From: an uncultured Chloroflexota bacterium
GTDB lineage: Bacteria; Chloroflexota; Limnocylindria; Limnocylindrales; CSP1-4
Length of the DNA stretch: 6,042 nucleotides
Assembly: GCA_903930745.1 (NCBI GenBank)
Contig: CAIYZX010000282.1
Location: 1 to 6,042, forward strand
Reading direction: 5' to 3'
Each line of letters starts with the position of its first letter. Position 1 is the first letter of the stretch. Shown in pieces: positions 1 to 5,807 of the stretch. The notes under the pieces were generated by a model. That model was not told the DNA's origin, did not search any database, and saw only the letters and a program-made list of their open reading frames with translations. A program made the translations under genes and the position numbers.

Positions 1-3
1 GGA

Positions 4-2685
4 TCAGGCGATCAGCGGATCGTCCGAGTCCGGGTCCAGGCCAAGGTCGCGGATCGCGGCGGCCGCCTCCGCGGCATCGAAGGCGCCCGTCTGCGCCAGC
101 CCCGAGAGCGCCGCCGCCACGATGGCCGGCGTGTCGATCTCGAAGTGCGCCCGCAGCGCCTCGCGCGTGTCGCTCCGCCCGAAGCCATCCGTTCCAAGCA
201 CGATGAACGGCTTCGGCAGCCACGGCGCCACGAGGTCCGGCAGCGTCTTCATCCAGTCGCTGCTGACCACGATGGGGCCGCCGTCCGCACCCAGCACCTG
301 GGCGACGTACGGGATCCGGGGTGCCTTGTCCGGGTTGAGCCGGTTCCAGCGCTCCACCTGCGACGCCTCGTGGCGCAGCTGCGAGAACGAGGTGGCGGAG
401 TAGATCCCGGCGGCGACGCCGTACCGCTCGGCCAGCACGTCCCGGGCGGCAAGCACCCGGCGCATGATGGAGCCGGAGCCCACCAGGCGGACACGCCCGC
501 GCTCGTTCGCCACCACCGGCGCCTCGGCGAACCGGTAGAGGCCGCGCACGATCCCCTCGTCGCAGCCTGCGGGCTTCGCCGGCTGGACGTAGTTCTCGTT
601 GTAGACCGTGACGTAGTACGTGACGTCCTCGCCGTCGCGGTACATGCGCGTGATGCCGTCGCGGATGATGGTGGCCAGCTCGAAGGCGAACGCCGGGTCA
701 TAGCCGCGCACGGACGGGACCGTGGACGCCAGCACGTGCGTGTGGCCGTCGTTGTGCTGCAGGCCCTCGCCCGCGAGCGTGGTCCGGCCGGCGGTGGCGC
801 CGATCATGAACCCGCGCCCGCGCTGGTCGCCCATGGCCCACGCCTGGTCGCCGGTCCGCTGGAACCCGAACATGGAGTAGAACATGTAGAACGGGATCAT
901 CGGCTCGCCGTGCGTGGCGTACGCCGTCGAGGCAGCCTGGAGGCTGGCCATGGATCCCGCCTCGTTGATGCCCTCTTCGAGCACCTGGCCGTCCTGCGCC
1001 TCGCGGTACGAGAGCAGAAGATCGGAGTCCACCGGCGTGTACCGCTGCCCGTGGGCGGCGTAGATGCCCACCTCCTTGAACAGCGGGTCCAGGCCGAAGG
1101 TGCGGGCCTCGTCCGGGACGATGGGCACGATCCGCCTGCCGAGGTTGGGGTCGCGCAGGAGGTTGCGCAGGATGCGGCCGAAGACCATGGTCGTGGAGAC
1201 CTCGGTCGCCGAGCCGCCGGCGAACTCAGCGTCCACCTCCGGCGCCGGGGCCGGGAGCGGGGCGGAGCGCACCACGCGCCGCGGCACGGAGCCGCCCAGC
1301 GAGGCACGCCGCTCGATCATGTACTCCACCTCCGGTGAGCCGGAGCCCGGGTGGTAGTACGGGTAGTCGTGGAGCCTCTCGTCCGGGATGGGCAGCTCCA
1401 GGCGGTCGCGGAAGACGCGCAGCTCGTCCTCCCGCATCTTCTTCGCCTGGTGGGTGTAGTTGCGGCTCTCGATGCCCTTGCCCAGCGTCCAGCCCTTCAC
1501 CGTCTTGGCGAGGATGACCGTGGGGGCGCCGTTGAACTCCGTGGCCGCCTTGTAGGCCGCGTAGACCTTGCGATAGTCGTGGCCGCCGCGGCGCAGGTGC
1601 TCGATGTCCCGGTCGGAGAGGTGGCTGACAAGGCGCGTGAGGCGCGGGTCCGGTCCGAAGAAGTGCTCGCGCACGAAGAGGCCCGTGGACGTGGAGAACT
1701 TCTGGTACTCGCCGTCCACCGTGGCGTTCATCTTCTCGACGAGGACGCCGTCGGTGTCGCGCGCGAGCAGGTCGTCCCACTCGCGGCCCCAGACCACCTT
1801 GATGACGTTCCAGCCGGCGCCGCGGTAGAGACCCTCCAGCTCCTGGATGATCTTGCCGTTGCCGCGGACCGGGCCGTCCAGGCGCTGCAGGTTGCAGTTG
1901 ATGACGAAGGTGAGGTTGTCCAGCCCCTCGCGGCCGGCGAGCGCGATGCCGCTGATCGCCTCCGGCTCGTCCGTCTCGCCGTCGCCCAGGTACGCCCAGA
2001 CGCGCTGCTGGCTCGTGTCCCTGATGCCGCGGTTGTGCAGGTAGCGGTTGAAGCGCGCCTGGTAGATCGCCGCCAGCGGGCCAAGGCCCATGGAGACCGT
2101 GGGGAACTCCCAGAAGTCCGGCATGAGCCGCGGGTGCGGGTAGGACGAGAGGCCGCCCGGGCCGCCGGTCTCGCGGCGGTAGCGGTCCATCTGCGCCTCG
2201 GACAGGCGTCCCTCGAGGAACGCGCGAGCGTAGATGCCGGGCGCCGCGTGGCCCTGGAAGAAGATCGAGTCGCCGCCGCCCGGGTGGTCCTTGCCACGGA
2301 AGAAGTGGTTGAAGCCCACCTCGTACAGCGTCGCCGCGGACGCGTACGTGGACATGTGGCCGCCGATGCCCGGGAAGCGGGTGTTCGCGCGCAGCACCAT
2401 GGCCACGGCGTTCCACCGGATCAGCCGGCGGATGCGGCGCTCCAGGACCTCGTCGCCCGGGAAGTAGGGCTCCTGCTCCGGGCTGATCGTGTTGATGTAG
2501 CGCGTCTGCGTGAGGGCCGGCAGGCCGATCTGCAACTGGCGCGCCCGCTTCAGCAGCTTGTACATGAGGAAGCGGGCGCGGTTCTCGCCTTCCTGGTCGA
2601 GGACCTGGTCCAGCGACTCGATCCAGTCGCTGGTCTCGATCTCGTCGATGTCCGGGAGGTGCTGCTTGAAGTCGTCGATCTGCAT
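4..2685 (-). CDS. aceE: Pyruvate dehydrogenase E1 component, homodimeric AceE type
   Basis: It encodes 893 residues (E. coli AceE has 887) and is the thiamine-diphosphate-dependent E1 that decarboxylates pyruvate and acetylates the lipoyl groups of E2, forming acetyl-CoA in the cytoplasm. The N-terminal segment (about 15-50, with ETSDWIESLDQVL) resembles the E2-binding region of AceE. The ThDP/Mg site is visible as GDGETDEP (D235) and NCNLQRLDG (N263, N265). Other active-site residues fit E. coli AceE: H110 in GGHMSTYAS, H145 in FFQGHAAPG, H412 in NYTHQAKKM, E571 in EEGINEAG and H644 in GLQHNDGHTH. The three transketolase-like domains are complete, with no frameshift. The start is supported by an ACGGAG Shine-Dalgarno site 5 nt upstream and by the AceE-like N terminus. 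It is transcribed divergently from the response regulator. E2 (AceF) and E3 (Lpd) genes are not in the window. The assignment is very secure. Confidence 0.97.
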   Translation of the reverse strand: MQIDDFKQHLPDIDEIETSDWIESLDQVLDQEGENRARFLMYKLLKRARQLQIGLPALTQTRYINTISPEQEPYFPGDEVLERRIRRLIRWNAVAMVLRANTRFPGIGGHMSTYASAATLYEVGFNHFFRGKDHPGGGDSIFFQGHAAPGIYARAFLEGRLSEAQMDRYRRETGGPGGLSSYPHPRLMPDFWEFPTVSMGLGPLAAIYQARFNRYLHNRGIRDTSQQRVWAYLGDGETDEPEAISGIALAGREGLDNLTFVINCNLQRLDGPVRGNGKIIQELEGLYRGAGWNVIKVVWGREWDDLLARDTDGVLVEKMNATVDGEYQKFSTSTGLFVREHFFGPDPRLTRLVSHLSDRDIEHLRRGGHDYRKVYAAYKAATEFNGAPTVILAKTVKGWTLGKGIESRNYTHQAKKMREDELRVFRDRLELPIPDERLHDYPYYHPGSGSPEVEYMIERRASLGGSVPRRVVRSAPLPAPAPEVDAEFAGGSATEVSTTMVFGRILRNLLRDPNLGRRIVPIVPDEARTFGLDPLFKEVGIYAAHGQRYTPVDSDLLLSYREAQDGQVLEEGINEAGSMASLQAASTAYATHGEPMIPFYMFYSMFGFQRTGDQAWAMGDQRGRGFMIGATAGRTTLAGEGLQHNDGHTHVLASTVPSVRGYDPAFAFELATIIRDGITRMYRDGEDVTYYVTVYNENYVQPAKPAGCDEGIVRGLYRFAEAPVVANERGRVRLVGSGSIMRRVLAARDVLAERYGVAAGIYSATSFSQLRHEASQVERWNRLNPDKAPRIPYVAQVLGADGGPIVVSSDWMKTLPDLVAPWLPKPFIVLGTDGFGRSDTREALRAHFEIDTPAIVAAALSGLAQTGAFDAAEAAAAIRDLGLDPDSDDPLIA

Positions 2686-2690
2686 TGGGG

Positions 2691-2696
2691 CTCCGT
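2691..2696 (-). promoter_or_regulatory. Ribosome binding site of aceE
   Basis: Read on the minus strand the sequence is ACGGAG, followed by CCCCA and the ATG at 2685. GGAG with 5-nt spacing is a good Shine-Dalgarno match. It supports this start codon and is the clearest ribosome binding site in the window; the other genes have weak or no such site. Confidence 0.6.
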
Positions 2697-2742
2697 GGAC
2701 GAGCGGACGCCGGGCCCCGCGGCGGGCCTCATGGCGGTGCGC

Positions 2743-2748
2743 ATCCTA
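2743..2748 (-). promoter_or_regulatory. Candidate -10 box for aceE
   Basis: The minus strand reads TAGGAT here, matching the TANNNT -10 pattern common in high-GC bacteria. Initiation about 7 nt downstream would give a leader of about 50 nt before the aceE ATG. No convincing TTGACA-like -35 box lies 16-18 bp upstream (the sequence there is CGGCGC-like). This is therefore only a candidate based on position and the hexamer. Confidence 0.22.
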
Positions 2749-2805
2749 CCGCGGACCACCGATCAGCGCCGTGTATGGGGGTATCGAAGATGTTGATGTC
2801 TTCCC

Positions 2806-2835
2806 GTGCACCCCGGCTGCAACGAACCTGCAACG
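2806..2835 (+). promoter_or_regulatory. Candidate OmpR/PhoB-type operator with 11-bp direct repeats
   Basis: CTGCAACG occurs exactly at 2817-2824 and again at 2828-2835, separated by AAC, so the repeats start 11 bp apart. A degenerate third copy, GTGCACCC (5 of 8 matches), lies exactly 11 bp further upstream at 2806-2813. Tandem half-sites spaced about one helical turn apart are the known recognition geometry of winged-helix OmpR/PhoB-family regulators, and the gene just downstream encodes one. Autoregulation is a reasonable inference. Because the region is divergent, aceE (start 120 bp or more away) could also be affected. A poor -10-like hexamer, CACGAT at 2847-2852, sits about where a PhoB-style activated promoter would need it. 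Confidence 0.4.
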
Positions 2836-2839
2836 CGGG

Positions 2840-2882
2840 GTGCGCGCACGATCCCCGGGGATGGGGCACGCTTGGCATGCCA
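2840..2882. repeat. Three consecutive perfect palindromes upstream of the response regulator
   Basis: Three exact palindromes lie in 43 bp: GTGCGCGCAC at 2840-2849, ATCCCCGGGGAT at 2851-2862 and TGGCATGCCA at 2873-2882. The last ends on the A of the preferred ATG of the response regulator. They could be dimeric-regulator sites or form small hairpins in the leader that limit access to the start. Short GC-only palindromes do arise by chance in DNA this GC-rich, so function is not established. Confidence 0.3.
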
Positions 2883-3628
2883 TGAGCACGCAGCCCCTCG
2901 TCCTTGTCGCGGACGACGAGCCCCGGATAACGAAGCTCGTCTCCCTCGCGCTGTCCGAGGAGGGCTTCCGCGTGGTGACCGCATCCGGTGGTGAGGATGC
3001 GCTCGCGCGCGCCGAGGAGGTCCGCCCGGACATCGTCCTGCTGGACATCGTGATGCCGGACCTTGACGGCATCGAGGTCATGCGCCGTCTTCGCGCCCGG
3101 CGCAACGTCCCGGTGATCCTGCTCTCAGCCCGTGGCTCCGTCGCGGACAAGGCGAAGGGCCTGGACCTCGGCGCGGACGACTACCTCGCCAAGCCGTTCC
3201 ACCCGGACGAGCTGGCGGCCCGCGTCCGCGCCGTGATCCGCCGGACCTCAGGCGTGGCGCTCGAGGCCGGGATCGTCCGGTTCGACGACGTGGAGATCGA
3301 CCTCGAGCGGCGGACGGTCACGCGGGCAGGCGAGCTCGTGAGCCTGTCACGCACGGAGTGGCTGCTGCTGCAGCACCTCGCGGTGAACGCGGGGAAGGTG
3401 GTCCTCCACACGGAGCTGCTGACCAAGGTCTGGGGTCCGGAGTACCACGACGACCTCCAGTACCTGCGCGTCTGGGTCTCGCGTGTCCGCCGCAAGCTGG
3501 GTGCGAAGCCCGGCGAGCCCGGCCGCATCCGCACCTTCCAGGGCATCGGCTACCTGCTGGACGTCGAGGCGGGCGCCGAGGCCATTGGCGCCGATGCGGC
3601 AGGCGCCCTCGGGGCGAGCCACACCTGA
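2882..3628 (+). CDS. OmpR/PhoB-family response regulator, KdpE-like
   Basis: It encodes 248 residues, a DNA-binding two-component response regulator. The receiver domain (about 5-118) has the acidic pair D11/D12 in VADDEP, phospho-acceptor D55 in LLDIVMPDLDG, switch residue S82, Y101 and invariant K104 in DDYLAKPF. The C-terminal winged-helix domain (about 130-228) has LSRTEWLLLQHLAVNAGKV, then VWGPEYHDDLQYLRVWVSRV (a recognition-helix region most like KdpE) and the wing GIGYLLDVE. A roughly 19-residue Ala/Gly-rich tail follows. KdpE likeness is at family level only: no kdpD or kdpFABC is seen, so potassium control is not claimed. No histidine kinase gene adjoins it. The start is uncertain. 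ATG 2882 gives the typical N terminus (MSTQPLVLVADDEP), but in-frame ATG 2861 would add seven residues, and neither has a well-spaced Shine-Dalgarno. The upstream 11-bp-phased repeat may be its own operator. Confidence 0.93.
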   Translation: MSTQPLVLVADDEPRITKLVSLALSEEGFRVVTASGGEDALARAEEVRPDIVLLDIVMPDLDGIEVMRRLRARRNVPVILLSARGSVADKAKGLDLGADDYLAKPFHPDELAARVRAVIRRTSGVALEAGIVRFDDVEIDLERRTVTRAGELVSLSRTEWLLLQHLAVNAGKVVLHTELLTKVWGPEYHDDLQYLRVWVSRVRRKLGAKPGEPGRIRTFQGIGYLLDVEAGAEAIGADAAGALGASHT

Positions 3629-3674
3629 GCCCCGGGGGCGTGCCTTTGCTCTGGCGGGGCGCAGCATCGCGGAG

Positions 3675-3680
3675 TACGGT
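3675..3680 (+). promoter_or_regulatory. Candidate -10 box for pncA, possibly leaderless
   Basis: TACGGT matches TANNNT and ends 6 nt before the ATG at 3687, so transcription starting about 7 nt downstream would begin on the start codon itself. The purine run AGGGG at 3681-3685 lies too close to ATG 3687 for a normal Shine-Dalgarno, though it would be usable for the adjacent in-frame ATG at 3690. No clear -35 box is visible. Read-through from the response regulator, 58 bp upstream, is also possible. Confidence 0.3.
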
Positions 3681-3686
3681 AGGGGC

Positions 3687-4292
3687 ATGATGCGCTACCG
3701 GCACGGCGTCGCCCTCATCGTTGTGGACGTGCAGAACGACTTCGCGGACCCCAAGGGTTCGCTGTCCGTACGCGGCGCGTCCGCGATCATCCCGGTGGTG
3801 AACGGCGAGGTCGCCTCCGCACGTGCCAACGGCGCCCTCGTGGTGTGCAGCCAGGACTGGCACCCGCATCACACGCCCCACTTCGCACGGGATGGCGGCG
3901 CATGGCCGGTCCACTGCGTGGCGGAGACCTGGGGCTCGGAGCTCTACCCCGCCCTCGTCGTCCCGGTGGGCGTGCCCATCGTCCGCAAGGGCTCCAACGG
4001 CGAGGACGGCTACTCCGCCTTCACGATGCGTGACCCGGCGTCCGGCTCCACGGTGCCCACGATGCTCCAGCCGCTGCTCCAGGTGGCCGGCGTCACCGAG
4101 GTGGTGATCGTGGGCCTCGCCACGGACTACTGCGTGAAGGCCACGGCGCTCGATGCGCTGCGCCTGGGGTTCGAGACCACGGTCCTCACGGACGGCGTGG
4201 CCGCGGTGGAGGTGAAGCCCGGCGATGGCCAGGCGGCGCTGGACGAGCTGGCGGCCGCGGGCGTCCGGCTCACCTCCTCGCTCGCCCGCTAG
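3687..4292 (+). CDS. pncA: Nicotinamidase (isochorismatase-like hydrolase family)
   Basis: It encodes 201 residues. It should hydrolyse nicotinamide to nicotinate and ammonia for NAD salvage by the Preiss-Handler route, in the cytoplasm. The Asp-Lys-Cys catalytic triad is visible: D14 in VVDVQNDF, K101 in VRKGSNGEDGYSAF and C149 in GLATDYCVKATALDA, the last preceded by the cis-peptide segment typical of the family. Metal ligands characteristic of nicotinamidases are present: D57 and H59 in SQDWHPHHTPHF, probably H65, and H76 in WPVHCV. This metal site separates it from plain isochorismatases. Length and fold fit PncA. The start is either ATG 3687 or ATG 3690 (tandem Met codons). It lies 58 bp after the response regulator and 13 bp before the SRPBCC gene, and probably heads a three-gene operon. 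Activity on pyrazinamide is a known property of the family but cannot be judged here. Confidence 0.9.
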   Translation: MMRYRHGVALIVVDVQNDFADPKGSLSVRGASAIIPVVNGEVASARANGALVVCSQDWHPHHTPHFARDGGAWPVHCVAETWGSELYPALVVPVGVPIVRKGSNGEDGYSAFTMRDPASGSTVPTMLQPLLQVAGVTEVVIVGLATDYCVKATALDALRLGFETTVLTDGVAAVEVKPGDGQAALDELAAAGVRLTSSLAR

Positions 4293-4305
4293 GCGGCGGC
4301 CACCG

Positions 4306-4848
4306 ATGCTCCGGCGCCTCCTCCTGCTCGCCGCCCTCGTTGGCGGACCTGCCGCATTCGCCCTGGACCGGTGGCTTGCCCGTCGCAGGGGCCCGCATCC
4401 CGTGGAGCCCATGCGGATGCTCGTGGTGATCGACGCACCCGTGGAGCAGACCTGGGCCATCGTGTCGGACATCGCGCTCCAGCCGGAGTGGATGCACGAG
4501 ATGAAGGCGGTCACGATGGAGACGCCGGGTCCCGCCAGGCCCGGCGCCCGCGGCACGGCGCTCGTGCGCATCGCCGGGATCTCCGTCTCGGACCCCGTGG
4601 AGATCGTGGCGGTGGAGCCGCCCCGGCGGTTCGCCATCCGGCACCTTGGCCTCTTCACCGGCGGCGGCGAGATCACGCTGGAGCCATCCGCGGACGGCCG
4701 CGCCACGGTGGTCCGCTGGGAGGAGAGGCTGGTGCCGCCGCTGCTGCCGGACCTTGGCTCGCTCGTCCAGGCGCCCATCCTCCGGTCCATCTTCCAGGCG
4801 GACCTCATGCGGCTCAAGCGCCTCGTGGAGCAGGGCGGTGTCGCCTGA
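4306..4848 (+). CDS. Membrane-anchored SRPBCC (START/Bet v 1-like) family protein
   Basis: It encodes 180 residues. Residues 3-20 (RRLLLLAALVGGPAAFAL) form a hydrophobic segment flanked by basic residues (RR before, RRR at 26-28), so it is probably a single membrane anchor or uncleaved signal; cleavage after AFA is a weaker alternative. Residues about 37-175 look like the polyketide-cyclase/dehydrase branch of SRPBCC: MRMLVVIDAPVEQTWAIVSD, then PEWMHEMKAV, DPVEIVAVEPPRRFAIRH, a beta-rich middle with TVVRWEERL and a C-terminal helix ending LMRLKRLVEQ. The fold makes a deep pocket for hydrophobic ligands; the ligand and any enzyme activity are unknown. The start at 4306 follows the pncA stop by 13 bp, with a weak AGGCGG site. 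An internal ATG at 4411 would give a soluble form without the anchor. Close spacing on both sides implies cotranscription with pncA and the exonuclease. Confidence 0.8.
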   Translation: MLRRLLLLAALVGGPAAFALDRWLARRRGPHPVEPMRMLVVIDAPVEQTWAIVSDIALQPEWMHEMKAVTMETPGPARPGARGTALVRIAGISVSDPVEIVAVEPPRRFAIRHLGLFTGGGEITLEPSADGRATVVRWEERLVPPLLPDLGSLVQAPILRSIFQADLMRLKRLVEQGGVA

Positions 4849-4856
4849 CCGCGCCC

Positions 4857-5774
4857 ATGCAGCTCCACCTCGTTGACGCCACCTACGAGCTGTTCCGGGC
4901 CCACTTCTCCCCTCGTCCGCCGGTCCGTGGCCGCGACGGGATGATCCTGACCGGCGTGTCCGGCCTCGTGGACTCGCTCCTCTTCCTGCTGCGCGACCAG
5001 GGCGCCACCCACGTGGCCTGCGCGCACGACCGCACTGTCCGCTCCTTCCGCAACCGGCTCTACGCCGGCTACAAGACCGAGGAGGGCCTGGATCCCGAGG
5101 TGCTGGCGCAGTTCCCGGTGGCGGAGGCCGCCATCGAGGCCCTGGGGCTCGTGCTCTGGCCCATGGTGGACTGGGAGGCGGACGATGCCATCGCCGCGGC
5201 GGCGGAGCGGTTCGCCGCCGACCCGCGCGTGGAGCGGATCGTGATCTGCACCGTGGACAAGGACATGGCCCAGTGCGTCCGGGGTGACCGGGTGGTCCTC
5301 TGGGACCGGCGGCGCGACGTGGTCTACGACGACGCGGGCGTCATGGCCAAGTGGGGCGTGCCGCCCCCCGGCGTGGCTGACCGGCTGGCGCTCGTGGGCG
5401 ACACGGCCGATGGCTTCCCGGGCCTGCCGGGCTTCGGCGACAAGTCCGCGTCCGCGGTGATCGCCCGCTACGGCTCCCTGGAGGCGGTGCCGCCCGATGC
5501 CGCCGACTGGGACGTGTCCGGTCTCCGTGGCGCAGCCACCCTGGCCGGGACGCTGCGCGACCGCATGGCAGATGCGCTGCTCTTCCGCGACCTCGCGCGG
5601 CTGCGGACCTGCGCGGACGGTGTGCCCATCCCCGAGACGGACGTGGAGCAGCTGCGCTGGGACGGCGCGGACCGCGAGCGCTGGCTGGACTTCTGCGAGA
5701 CCTACGGGCTGCCGAAGCTGCGCGACCGCCCGCACCGCTGGCGCGGCGAGGCCGCCGGGACCGCCGGCGCCTGA
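4857..5774 (+). CDS. Stand-alone 5'-3' exonuclease (FEN/PolA N-terminal type)
   Basis: It encodes 305 residues, a structure-specific 5' nuclease equivalent to the N-terminal domain of DNA polymerase I but with no polymerase region. Such enzymes remove flaps and RNA primers using two divalent metals. By comparison with Taq polymerase all nine acidic metal ligands appear present: D7 (LVDATYELFRAHF), D58 (AHDRTVRSFRNRLYAGYK), E107, D109 and D110 (WEADDAI), D134 and D136 (TVDKDM), and D182 and D185 (GDTADGF). The arch motif RxxLYxxYK is at 65-73. The helix-three-turn-helix, about 182-205, reads GDTADGFPGLPGFGDKSA, with Gly replacing the usual Asn in the DNxPG motif. The start, 8 bp after the SRPBCC stop, lacks a clear Shine-Dalgarno, so translational coupling is likely. 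Family members include E. coli ExoIX (Xni) and actinobacterial stand-alone exonucleases; I cannot say whether a full-length polA exists elsewhere. Confidence 0.93.
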   Translation: MQLHLVDATYELFRAHFSPRPPVRGRDGMILTGVSGLVDSLLFLLRDQGATHVACAHDRTVRSFRNRLYAGYKTEEGLDPEVLAQFPVAEAAIEALGLVLWPMVDWEADDAIAAAAERFAADPRVERIVICTVDKDMAQCVRGDRVVLWDRRRDVVYDDAGVMAKWGVPPPGVADRLALVGDTADGFPGLPGFGDKSASAVIARYGSLEAVPPDAADWDVSGLRGAATLAGTLRDRMADALLFRDLARLRTCADGVPIPETDVEQLRWDGADRERWLDFCETYGLPKLRDRPHRWRGEAAGTAGA

Positions 5775-5780
5775 CCGGGA

Positions 5781-5807
5781 CGCGCTGGGCCCGGTGGGCT
5801 CAGCGCG
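5781..5807. terminator. Hairpin terminator in the convergent gap
   Basis: CGCGCTG at 5781-5787 pairs with CAGCGCG at 5801-5807, and the stem continues inward through a G-U wobble (5788/5800) and GCCC/GGGC (5789-5792 with 5796-5799). This gives about 12 pairs and a 3-nt loop. It lies 6 bp after the exonuclease stop and includes the stop codon (5800-5802) and last codons of the minus-strand gene. On the minus-strand transcript the wobble becomes an A-C mismatch, so the plus-strand RNA forms the better hairpin. There is no U-tract on either side, as in many high-GC genomes. Bidirectional termination is inferred from position and stem strength. Confidence 0.5.

Noticed and set aside
2713..2728. 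GGCCC/GGGCC inverted repeat in the putative aceE leader
   Set aside because: The 5-bp stem around a 6-nt loop is expected by chance in sequence of this composition and has no attenuator features such as a leader peptide or U-tract.
145..2796. Long open frames on the plus strand antisense to aceE
   Set aside because: Their translations are low-complexity, rich in Arg, Val, Ala and Leu, with no recognisable domain. They mirror the codon phase of aceE, the usual effect of high GC at third codon positions.
2863..2881. Sigma-54-like -24/-12 element (GGGGCAC...GGCATGC)
   Set aside because: The spacing between the GG and GC dinucleotides does not fit together with the TGGCAC and TTGC consensus, and the element would lie directly on the start codon. 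It is better explained by the palindromes.
2882..3628. Naming the response regulator kdpE
   Set aside because: The winged-helix domain is KdpE-like, but there is no kdpD or kdpFABC nearby and the upstream repeat is not an AT-rich Kdp-type site, so the symbol would overstate the evidence.
3629..3660. Possible terminator between the response regulator and pncA (GCCCC ... GGGGC)
   Set aside because: The outer stem is only 5 bp with a large asymmetric interior and no U-tract. The tighter alternative, GCCCCGGGGGC, leaves almost no loop.
4857..5774. Exonuclease as a truncated DNA polymerase I gene
   Set aside because: The protein has a complete nuclease domain with its own stop and a closely spaced upstream operon. 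There is no polymerase-like sequence downstream, where a convergent gene begins within 25 bp, so it is a genuine stand-alone family member.
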